Shown here: piece by piece, positions 33,811 to 40,381 of the stretch | How the letters are laid out: each line of letters opens with the position of its first letter | How positions within the stretch are numbered: position 1 is the first letter of the stretch | Assembly: GCF_004353895.1 (NCBI RefSeq) | Contig: NZ_SMOG01000014.1 | Location: 1 to 40,381, forward strand | DNA: 40,381 nt | Origin: Candidatus Syntrophosphaera thermopropionivorans | GTDB lineage: Bacteria > Cloacimonadota > Cloacimonadia > Cloacimonadales > Cloacimonadaceae | Reading direction: 5' to 3' | Translations under genes and position numbers: made by a program | Notes under the pieces: generated by a model | Told to the model about the DNA's origin: nothing | Seen by the model: only the letters and a program-made list of their open reading frames with translations | The model's database searches: none

Positions 33811-33842
33811 ACTATGAAGTAAAGATAAGCAGGGAGTGTAAA

Positions 33843-34280
33843 ATGAAAAAATTGATTTTATCTCTTACTGCGGTGGCAATGTTTCTACCTGTAATGCTTG
33901 TTGCCCAGGTTTATAGCATTGAAGGATACTGGCATGACCCGGATAAAACTGCAAAGGTGCAGATTTACCAGCCTTATACAGATTATTATTGTGGTAAGAT
34001 TATCTGGCTAAAAGAACCTATGGAAAATGGTAAACCCAGGATGGATATCAAAAATCCAGATCCCAATCTTCGTTCTCGTCCTCTGATGGATTTGGTTATC
34101 ATCAAAGGGTTAGTTCCTGCAGGTGAAAATAAATATGAAAATGGCACCTTCTATGATTATGCCACAGGAAACACCTATTCAGCAAAAGTAGAATTAACTG
34201 GGCCTAATACTATGAAACTACGTAAATATATAGGTGTATCTTTTATGGGTCATACCGAAACCTGGACCAGAGCAAAATAA
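33843..34280 (+). CDS. DUF2147 exported protein
   Basis: 145 residues with a cleavable signal peptide (MKKLILSLTAVAMFLPVMLVAQ). It matches the DUF2147 pattern: IEGYWHDPDKTAKVQIYQ at the mature start, YCGKIIWLKEP, DIKNPDPNLRSRPLMDLVI, and a final GNTYSAKVELTGPNTMKLR with GHTETWTR. This is a lipocalin-like beta barrel family found in proteobacteria and Bacteroidota. Its role is unknown, possibly binding small hydrophobic compounds. GGGAG precedes the ATG. Confidence 0.88.
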   Translation: MKKLILSLTAVAMFLPVMLVAQVYSIEGYWHDPDKTAKVQIYQPYTDYYCGKIIWLKEPMENGKPRMDIKNPDPNLRSRPLMDLVIIKGLVPAGENKYENGTFYDYATGNTYSAKVELTGPNTMKLRKYIGVSFMGHTETWTRAK

Positions 34281-34334
34281 AGTAGTTTGAGTTAGCAGAA
34301 TTGAATAAATTTTTTAAGGAAAGAGAGTAAAGGA

Positions 34335-34994
34335 ATGGTTCATAAGACAGATAAATACCTTTTAACCGATGTTAATCACTTAAGACGAATAAAATTCGCT
34401 CAATTCAGAAGTCAAATTCCAGCTCTTATTATTCTTGTTCTGGCTATTATAATGAATTCTATTTTTCCTAATAATAATCGTTTATACTACGATGTAGCAC
34501 TAATAATTGCTATTCTGGCAATTGCAGCCTACATTATTGTTGGACTTTGTTATCGTTATCGTCAGCGTATACCAATTCCTCCAGAGAATGCTATAGTTTC
34601 ACCTGTGCAGGGGAAAATAGCCTATATCAGAAGAATTGATGATAACACTTTAATAAATATAAGGAAAAGTCTTTTTGACCGGGTGGAATTTCGCAGTCCA
34701 CATTCCTCTGCTTATTTAGAAAACGGGGTTGTCCAATTTGAAACACCTGCTGGAAAAGCCTACATTCGCTTGAATTTCAAAAAACCTTACTGGTTCTCAG
34801 AACCTGATTTCACTACGGGAAATCTTATCGGAATGGTTACCGGTTCAGGAAGTTGCACTATTTCTTTACCCGGCAAAGTATCCTTAAACTTTCAAGCTGG
34901 AGATAATATAGATGCGGGTGAACCCCTGTGGGAAGACATCAATTCACTGAATTATGATTCTTCCTCTTCTCCTTATGAAAGAGTTAATTTATGA
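34335..34994 (+). CDS. Two-helix membrane protein with possible phosphatidylserine-decarboxylase-like domain
   Basis: 219 residues with two N-terminal membrane helices (about 28-47, 52-72) and a beta-rich C-terminal domain (about 84-200). The domain opens with ENAIVSPVQGKIAYI, like the 'SPADGxV' opening of PSD enzymes. It closes with IGMVTGSGSCTISLP...FQAGDNIDAGEPLWE, comparable to the 'G-x-FGS-r...lP..v.v..Gd.V.aGe' of short-form Psd, where a Gly-Ser bond is cleaved to make the pyruvoyl group (here G172-S173). The usual DVHxxR-like residues are missing. It may therefore be a diverged or inactive PSD, or simply a lipoyl-like swivelling domain. It is coupled to the next gene. Confidence 0.45.
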   Translation: MVHKTDKYLLTDVNHLRRIKFAQFRSQIPALIILVLAIIMNSIFPNNNRLYYDVALIIAILAIAAYIIVGLCYRYRQRIPIPPENAIVSPVQGKIAYIRRIDDNTLINIRKSLFDRVEFRSPHSSAYLENGVVQFETPAGKAYIRLNFKKPYWFSEPDFTTGNLIGMVTGSGSCTISLPGKVSLNFQAGDNIDAGEPLWEDINSLNYDSSSSPYERVNL

Positions 34995-35851
34995 GTAATC
35001 AAAAAACCTCTCCCATATTAATCCTGCTTCTAATAAGCCTCCTGATATTTAGTTGCGTTTTTCTTAATGGAAAATCAGTGCATTCCTATCTGGTGGAAGA
35101 AGCCGAAATAAATGAAGCTTCTGGAATAGCTTCGAGCCTGAAATATCCGGGAATACTTTACACTCACAACGATTCCGGTGGTGAAGCAGCAGTTTATGTG
35201 CTCAATCAAATAGGGCTTATGCCAGCAAAGATTATCCTGAAAGGAATTGAAAACCGCGATTGGGAAGATATTGCTACTTGTTATGACCCCAAAGACAAAA
35301 AACCTTATGTGTATGTCGGAGATATTGGAGATAATAATTCATCGCATTCTTCTTCCTTTATTTATCGCTTTGAAGAACCAGAGATTAAGGATACTTTAAT
35401 CCTTGTCCATAATATACAGAAAATAGAATTTGTCTATGAAGATGGACCTCGCGATGCGGAAGCGCTAATGGTTGACCCTAAAACAGGAGATATCTATATT
35501 ATCAGTAAAAGAGATAATCCAGCTAAAATCTATCAACTATCTTATCCACAATCTTTTACTGAGGTCAATACTGCCCGTCTAATTGGTACTCTTTCCTATA
35601 AATGGGTTGTTGCAGCAGATTTTTCTCCCTCCGGAGATTATATTCTTGTGAAAACTTATAATCAAATCTACCGCTATAAAAGAAGACCCAATAAAACGGT
35701 GATAGAGGCATTAATGACCAAACCTAAAATTTTGCCTTATGAGCTGGAAGAACAGGGTGAAGCAGTTGCTTTTGACGCTAAGGGGAAGGGTTATTTTACT
35801 ATCAGTGAAAAAGCAGAGAATACGGAAGTTAAACTTTATTACTACAGATAA
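34991..35851 (+). CDS. Lipoprotein, beta-propeller-like (unknown function)
   Basis: 286 residues. The N-terminal hydrophobic segment ends LLIFSC, a plausible lipobox (Cys about 22). The body carries repeated strands and acidic loops: EASGIASSLKYPGILYTHND, WEDIATCYDPKD, YVYVGDIGDN, EDGPRDAEALMVDPKTGDIYIISKR, AADFSPSGDYILVKTY and GEAVAFDAKGKGYFTISE. These look like propeller blades of the phytase/YncE type. The DWED and DIGDN motifs recur in a group of uncharacterised secreted bacterial proteins. Possible metal-dependent hydrolase or ligand-binding; unproven. It is the last gene of the plus-strand block. Confidence 0.6.
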   Translation: MSNQKTSPILILLLISLLIFSCVFLNGKSVHSYLVEEAEINEASGIASSLKYPGILYTHNDSGGEAAVYVLNQIGLMPAKIILKGIENRDWEDIATCYDPKDKKPYVYVGDIGDNNSSHSSSFIYRFEEPEIKDTLILVHNIQKIEFVYEDGPRDAEALMVDPKTGDIYIISKRDNPAKIYQLSYPQSFTEVNTARLIGTLSYKWVVAADFSPSGDYILVKTYNQIYRYKRRPNKTVIEALMTKPKILPYELEEQGEAVAFDAKGKGYFTISEKAENTEVKLYYYR

Positions 35852-35926
35852 TTCCATTTCTTAACTATATATTAAATAACATCAATTATATCATTTAAAT
35901 TATTTATTTATTAATATATTCAGGGG

Positions 35927-36037
35927 TTTTGGGTTCTCTCTTAGCTCTTCCTTAGCTCTATCTTTTTAACTTCCTATCCCCGGAGATAAGGAGCAGATAG
36001 GGGTAAGAGAGGGAGGAGTTAGGCATTTTGGGTCTCT
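35927..36037. repeat. Convergent intergenic element: direct repeats around alternative hairpins
   Basis: Between the two convergent units, TTTTGGGTTCTCT (35927-35939) and TTTTGGGTCTCT (36026-36037) flank a pyrimidine-rich then purine-rich centre. In it TCCTATC (35972-35978) can pair either with GATAAGGA (35985-35992, one bulge) or with GATAGG (35996-36001). No T-run follows, so a classical terminator is not supported. Confidence 0.4.
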
Positions 36038-36098
36038 GAAAAAATTGTCTTCAAAATTAATTAAATCAAATATCATTATCCCAGTTGAAATTAATATT

Positions 36099-36536
36099 TT
36101 AGAATTCCATAAAAATAGTAACTGGACCATCATTTACTAATGCCACTTCCATATGAGCGCCAAAAACACCAGTTTGAACATTAATACCAGTTTCTTTAAT
36201 TGATTCTGTAAATTGGTTGAACAGATTTTCAGCGAGAACAGGTGGAGCTGCAGCGGTAAAATCCGGTCTTCTTCCGCGTCTACAATCGGCATAAAGAGTG
36301 AATTGTGGGACAAGTAATAGACTGCCACCAATATCTTTAACTGAGAGGTTCATTTTATTATTTTCATCGTGAAAGATACGTAGTTCCAGCACTTTCTTTT
36401 TAGCTAAAGGTATTTTAGCAGCGTCATCATCTTTACCAAAACCGACTAAAAGTAGAAGTCCGTTTTTGATGTGAGCCACTAATTGCTGTTCTACCAGCAC
36501 CTTCGCTTCGTTTACTCGCTGGATTATAATTCTCAT
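36099..36536 (-). CDS. dtd: D-aminoacyl-tRNA deacylase
   Basis: Hydrolyses D-amino acids (and glycine) mischarged on tRNAs, protecting translation. About 145 residues. RIIIQRVNEAKV is at the start, and the active-site motif PQFTLYAD lies near 77-84 (usually SQFTLY; Pro replaces Ser here). The Gly-Pro motif is in the C-terminal NDGPVTIFME. The ATG at 36536 shares a base with the stop of the upstream lipoprotein gene; a TTG one codon earlier is also possible. It is the last gene of the minus-strand elongation cluster. Confidence 0.94.
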   Translation of the reverse strand: MRIIIQRVNEAKVLVEQQLVAHIKNGLLLLVGFGKDDDAAKIPLAKKKVLELRIFHDENNKMNLSVKDIGGSLLLVPQFTLYADCRRGRRPDFTAAAPPVLAENLFNQFTESIKETGINVQTGVFGAHMEVALVNDGPVTIFMEF

Positions 36537-37153
36537 CAATCAATTTTGAAGTGATGCACTTCCCAACAACCAGCATCATCAAGCCACACTGAACCCTGAG
36601 TAAATGGTGGGATTTCTATGATAACTCTACCAAAAGAAACACCGGGACTTAAAAATCCTGCGCTAATTGACATTTTATCCCATTCATTTTTGCTTTGAAT
36701 ATTATCTTTAAACTTTTTATCAATAGAGCCATCAGCCTTAAAAGTGAGCATACGCAAATTAATTTGTGGTCCTTTCGGTTCTGAAGAACAGGTATAACAA
36801 CGGACATAATATCCGCCATAACGGTTCACTTTAAAGGGGTCTGAGATGATGCTTACTTTGTAAGGAGAAGCATCAATTCGCAAGGAGCTACTACCATGTA
36901 AAGCGCGTTCCCCATCAATAAATACGATATTTGGTGGAGTTTGTTCTTGGTCAGCAGGTTCAATTAGCACGGACCATCCTTTTAAAGATTCCCTGGGGTC
37001 CAGTGAATAAGCGTTAAATCCTGGATTAGATAGTAGATTTGGTAAGCCTTCAGTATCTTTTTCAAAATACATAAGACTGGAATGGACAAAGCAAGAAGTA
37101 AAAGTTAAAGCCATTCCAATTAGTAACAATCCAAAAAATAAAATCTTTTTCAT
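36536..37153 (-). CDS. Lipoprotein with carbohydrate-binding-like jelly-roll domain
   Basis: 205 residues with lipobox FTSC (Cys about 21). The mature part has the beta-sandwich pattern of CBM4/9/22-like domains: LPNLLSNPGFNAYSLDP, LKGWSVLIEP, GSSSLRIDASP, GGYYVRCYTCSSEPKGPQIN, FGRVIIEIPPFTQGSVWLDD. The 'N-x-GF ... GW ... L-x-D-D' order is typical. It is coupled to rodA upstream and dtd downstream. Binding to a glycan or peptidoglycan is an inference; no catalytic residues are seen. Confidence 0.6.
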   Translation of the reverse strand: MKKILFFGLLLIGMALTFTSCFVHSSLMYFEKDTEGLPNLLSNPGFNAYSLDPRESLKGWSVLIEPADQEQTPPNIVFIDGERALHGSSSLRIDASPYKVSIISDPFKVNRYGGYYVRCYTCSSEPKGPQINLRMLTFKADGSIDKKFKDNIQSKNEWDKMSISAGFLSPGVSFGRVIIEIPPFTQGSVWLDDAGCWEVHHFKID

Positions 37154-38367
37154 TTCATTAACCCTCTCTCATTTAGATATTTTAATACAACCCCTACTGC
37201 CAGGGTACTAAAAAGTAAGTTAGAGCCACCGTAACTGATAAAAGGCAAAGGAATTCCCGTGGCAGGAATGAGTCCAATGTTCATACCGATATTGATAAAG
37301 GTCTGAAATAAAAGATAAGCAAAAATACCAGCAGCGGCAATACGACGTTCACGAACCTGGATTTGTCCAATATCGTTTATAAGTCTATGGAAGAAGAGGA
37401 AGAATAGTCCCAGTAACACCAAACTTCCGATAAAGCCAAATTCTTCTCCTATCACGCTGAATATGAAATCAGTGTGATGTTCAGGCAAAAAATGCATATT
37501 CTTCTGAGTTCCCTCAAGCCATCCCTTTCCAAAGATAGAACCACTTCCGACAGCAATTTTTGCCTGGATAATCTGATATCCTGCACCTAAAGGGTCTGCC
37601 ATAGGATTAAAAAAAGACAAAATACGCTGTTGCTGATAATCTTTTAATCCATTCCAGAACACTGGCGTTATAAGTGCCAGAAAGACATTAAGAATGGATG
37701 CAATGGAGATAGTAATCCAGGAAAGTCTGGCACGTAATAATAGATATACCAATACTATAATCCAGATGATAATAGCTATCCACCAGAAAGAAGTGATGAT
37801 ACTAATAACTGGTGAAATCAGTAGTAAGATATAGTAAAGGGGTAATTCAGCGGCAATCAACATTGCCAGTAAACTGAAGAAAAAGACTAAAGTAGAACCA
37901 AAATCGGGTTCAATTAAGATAAGTAAAGCCGGTAGTACAGTTAATCCCAGTGCGATAAATATCTGTTTTATTTCTGTCATATTATCTTGTGAGATTGCTC
38001 TCGCTACCACCAGAATGGTCAGAAGTTTTGCACTTTCTGAAGGTTGATAATTAATTCCTAAGAAAGAAAACCAGCGATGAGCACCATTTACAGGAGGTGT
38101 AAAGAGGACCAAAATCAAAGCCAGAATATTTAATATATAAGCTGGCACTATCAACAATTCAAATATAGACATTGGAATCTTTAGGAGTAGATAGACTGCC
38201 AATAAGGATATCACCGCAAAAATAGCCTGTTTCCACCAGTAATTTTGAGTGTTTGTGTATCCACCTATGGTAGTTGTAGAAGCAGAAAAGATTACAATAC
38301 ATCCCAGAGCTATAAGAGCAATCAAATAGCCAGCCAGAACAAAATCAAATTTCTTTTTATTAATCAT
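37150..38367 (-). CDS. rodA: Rod shape-determining peptidoglycan glycosyltransferase RodA (SEDS)
   Basis: A 405-residue SEDS-family membrane polymerase that works with PBP2 in lateral wall synthesis. About ten hydrophobic helices are visible. Conserved blocks include GAHRWFSFLGINYQPSESAK (about 115-134), LIEPDFGSTLVFF near 172, the extracellular HTDFIFSVIGEEFGF segment, and the final TGIPLPFISYGGSNLL. It lies 12 bp after the PBP2 gene (mreD-mrdA-rodA order), which separates it from FtsW. Confidence 0.96.
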   Translation of the reverse strand: MINKKKFDFVLAGYLIALIALGCIVIFSASTTTIGGYTNTQNYWWKQAIFAVISLLAVYLLLKIPMSIFELLIVPAYILNILALILVLFTPPVNGAHRWFSFLGINYQPSESAKLLTILVVARAISQDNMTEIKQIFIALGLTVLPALLILIEPDFGSTLVFFFSLLAMLIAAELPLYYILLLISPVISIITSFWWIAIIIWIIVLVYLLLRARLSWITISIASILNVFLALITPVFWNGLKDYQQQRILSFFNPMADPLGAGYQIIQAKIAVGSGSIFGKGWLEGTQKNMHFLPEHHTDFIFSVIGEEFGFIGSLVLLGLFFLFFHRLINDIGQIQVRERRIAAAGIFAYLLFQTFINIGMNIGLIPATGIPLPFISYGGSNLLFSTLAVGVVLKYLNERGLMK

Positions 38368-38379
38368 ATTCTTTAAAGT

Positions 38380-40296
38380 TTAAGGATTGGATTCAGGATG
38401 ATTTTCTGTCAACGGTAATTCTGGTGTAGGTACAGAAATTTCTGTGGTAGAGGAAGTTTCCATCTCCATCCCAAATTCAGCTTCTTGCTCTTCTGCAGTT
38501 AGGAATTGGGGTGGTATAGGTGCAGTTCTCTCAATTCTTTCAATATTGCCCATATAATAATTAAAAATTTTATTAGCTATAGGAGCTGCAACTGCTCCAC
38601 CTCCACCGGCATTTTCTAAGAAGACAGTAACCACAATGCCCGGTTTATCTGTCTCAATAAAACCAGTAAACCAGGCATGAGTTAGTTTTCCCATATAATT
38701 TTCAGCCGAACCGGTTTTACCATAGGTGGTTGCACCTGGCACATTAATAGCTCTGGCAGTTCCTCCCGGTGCATTTGTAACAGCCCATAAACCTTCTTTT
38801 ATAATTTGTTGAGTGTTTGCGGACCAGGGCATTCGGTAACTTTTCAATGGTTCTATTTGTTCCCGGTTTATACGTGCTGTTCCCATAGTTCTATTTAACA
38901 GATGAGGTTGCAACCAGAGTCCACCTCGTGCAATAGCAGCATAGAAAGTGTTTATTTCCATAGGAGTACAAAGTACTTCACCCTGTCCAATGGCAAGATT
39001 AGCTTTGTATCCACTCAATCCTGTAACTCTTCCTATTCTTTTCTTGTAATATTTGGTATCTGGGAAAAAGCCACTTCGTTCGTTAGGTAAATCAATTCCA
39101 GTTTTATCTGTTAATCCACAAGCTCTGGTATGTGCATAAACTTCATCCAGCTCCATATGATTAATCAAATCATAGAAAAAGACATCACAAGAAACCTTGA
39201 ATGCATCTACTATGCTTAAAGAACCATGTCCAGCTGCAAACCAGCAACGAAAGAAACGATTTCCAATCTGTAGTCCACCTCTGCAAGCTGCTAAATGGGT
39301 GTTTCTATCAATCACACCTTTTTCTAAGCCAAGTGTTCCCATCACAGGTTTAAAAACTGAACCCGGAGGATAAGTTGCATTAATGACTCTATCCAGTAAG
39401 GGTTTAGCTGGAGTGTTTAAACTTGCCCAGACCTCTGGTGTGATTTTTTGCATAAAGAGATTAGGGTCATAATCTGGTTTACTTATATAAGCTAAAATCC
39501 CTCCAGTTTTCACATCGGTTACAATAATACAACCTTTTGCACCTTGGGGGAAGATTTCATTAGCATAACTCTGCAATTCATTATCAATAGTTAAAATGAG
39601 GCTCAGCCCATTTTGAGGTGGAAGAAATATATTATCCTTAAAGAGTTCTAAGCTTCTGCCCTGAGCATCCACCTGAATAATCTCTTTACCATCTTTACCC
39701 CTCAATAAGACCTCATAATAGCGTTCCAATCCGTTCTTTCCAATATATGCATTGAGAGAGTAATCCTCATCTTTGTAGCGTTCATATTCCTTTGCGTCTA
39801 TTCTTCCAACATAACCACAAAAATGATTTGGATATAGATAGTTGCGGGTTGTGCCACTACGAAAACTAAGCTCGGGGAAATCACTAACCTTCTCTGAAAG
39901 CTTTATAACTGTCTCATAAGATATATTATCCAGAATTAATATCTCTTCATAGGTCTTAAAACGCTGTTCAAAAACCATCTTGCGCAATTCCTCTGCATCA
40001 ATGTTAAAGTTATATGCTAAAAAAGAGGAAAGAGCATTCATATCGGATATTTTACCGCTGGTGAGATATAAATTGTAAGAAGGGATATTAGTAACGATAG
40101 GACGATATTTACTATCGTATATTTCTCCTCGCGTAGCAGGAATACGACGGATACGCACAAAATTGCTTTCGGCAATGCGTTGATAATAGCTTCCTTTTAC
40201 TACCTGTAATTTGAAAAGCATTACCACCAATATCATACATAAAATAATTAAGACACCACGAAAAATATGGAGGTAATAATTTTTCATTTTAATCAT
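38380..40296 (-). CDS. mrdA: Penicillin-binding protein 2, elongasome transpeptidase
   Basis: A 638-residue class B PBP that crosslinks peptidoglycan during elongation. One membrane anchor (about 10-30) is followed by a pedestal/dimerisation domain (RIRRIPATRGEIYD at 48-61). The transpeptidase has the active SxxK SVFK (Ser313, Lys316), SCD (369-371, the SxD form typical of MrdA) and KTG (527-529). The last 40 residues form an acidic, Pro/Thr-rich tail (EEQEAEFGMEMETSS...). Its ATG lies 8 bp inside the mreD end, and a second in-frame ATG is at 40287. Neighbours mreD and rodA confirm the elongasome assignment. Confidence 0.97.
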   Translation of the reverse strand: MIKMKNYYLHIFRGVLIILCMILVVMLFKLQVVKGSYYQRIAESNFVRIRRIPATRGEIYDSKYRPIVTNIPSYNLYLTSGKISDMNALSSFLAYNFNIDAEELRKMVFEQRFKTYEEILILDNISYETVIKLSEKVSDFPELSFRSGTTRNYLYPNHFCGYVGRIDAKEYERYKDEDYSLNAYIGKNGLERYYEVLLRGKDGKEIIQVDAQGRSLELFKDNIFLPPQNGLSLILTIDNELQSYANEIFPQGAKGCIIVTDVKTGGILAYISKPDYDPNLFMQKITPEVWASLNTPAKPLLDRVINATYPPGSVFKPVMGTLGLEKGVIDRNTHLAACRGGLQIGNRFFRCWFAAGHGSLSIVDAFKVSCDVFFYDLINHMELDEVYAHTRACGLTDKTGIDLPNERSGFFPDTKYYKKRIGRVTGLSGYKANLAIGQGEVLCTPMEINTFYAAIARGGLWLQPHLLNRTMGTARINREQIEPLKSYRMPWSANTQQIIKEGLWAVTNAPGGTARAINVPGATTYGKTGSAENYMGKLTHAWFTGFIETDKPGIVVTVFLENAGGGGAVAAPIANKIFNYYMGNIERIERTAPIPPQFLTAEEQEAEFGMEMETSSTTEISVPTPELPLTENHPESNP

Positions 40297-40381
40297 GCTT
40301 CAGCTCAATGCGTAAATGAGATATCAGATATATGGTCCAATATACAACCATGCTCATTGCAAGATTATAGAAGAATGCCAA
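40289..40381 (-). CDS. mreD: Rod shape-determining protein MreD, C-terminal fragment (cut by window edge)
   Basis: The last 30 codons of a gene entering from the right edge, stop TAA at 40291-40289, sharing 8 bp with the PBP2 start. The visible residues (AFFYNLAMSMVVYWTIYLIS then HLRIELKHD) form a final membrane helix with a short charged tail, as at the end of MreD. The call rests mainly on position just upstream of mrdA-rodA. Confidence 0.6.
   Translation of the reverse strand: MAFFYNLAMSMVVYWTIYLISHLRIELKHD

Overview
The window is about 40 kb of an AT-rich bacterial chromosome, densely packed with housekeeping genes in short-spaced or overlapping operons. The best clue to the organism is the secreted protein at 13175-16036. 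It ends in a QNYPNPFNPST...FlgD-like C-terminal module of the kind common in Cloacimonadota, Marinimicrobia, Ignavibacteria and relatives. With the low GC content, the DUF4837 lipoprotein and the bifunctional formiminotransferase/cyclodeaminase, I infer a member of Cloacimonadota (Cloacimonas-like). The lineage is an inference, not shown by a marker gene.

Layout. Positions 1-840 are accessory and decayed: a 40-bp tandem repeat, a remnant of a Fic-family protein (C-terminal winged helix only), and an intergenic stretch with a palindrome-capped 11-bp repeat. From 842 to 16036 everything reads on the minus strand. In transcription order there is a secreted multidomain protein, htpX, an RlmD-type rRNA methyltransferase, an NTF2-like lipoprotein and a tRNA-Lys/Glu/Glu cluster. 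A long operon follows: M23 peptidase, thiamine pyrophosphokinase, xseB, ispA, dut, nadA, a TrmN6-like methyltransferase, an FtsX-like membrane protein, pgsA, a DUF4837 lipoprotein and a TPR protein. tRNA-Asn closes this part. Positions 16037-17183 hold 1.15 kb of repeat-rich intergenic DNA.

From 17184 to 35851 everything reads on the plus strand. It starts with leuS, a His/Cys-rich protein coupled to an Mrp/NBP35 ATPase, rpmE (with a clear terminator), a DUF1385 protein, prfA, a CNNM/CorC transporter-like protein, ftcD and a small membrane protein. Next is a surface-polysaccharide-like trio: epimerase, SLBB export protein and DegT aminotransferase. The rest is etfB, lgt, a lipoprotein, purB, a DUF2147 protein, a membrane protein with a possible phosphatidylserine-decarboxylase-like domain, and a propeller-like lipoprotein. 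After a short convergent intergenic region, 36099-40381 returns to the minus strand with the cell-elongation set mreD (partial), mrdA (PBP2), rodA, then a lipoprotein and dtd.

Functional themes are envelope and lipoprotein biogenesis (lgt, pgsA, rodA, PBP2, M23 peptidase and several lipoproteins), translation (leuS, prfA, rpmE, dtd, four tRNAs, rRNA/tRNA methyltransferases) and cofactor or isoprenoid synthesis (nadA, thiN, ispA). No complete phage, IS element or CRISPR array is visible. The most unusual points are the His/Cys-rich protein coupled to Mrp, the rRNA methyltransferase whose TRAM domain is encoded upstream of any ATG/GTG/TTG start, the palindrome-capped 11-bp repeats found in two separate intergenic regions, a paralogous pair of degenerate hairpin modules upstream of leuS, and a hairpin that ends just before the leuS ribosome binding site.
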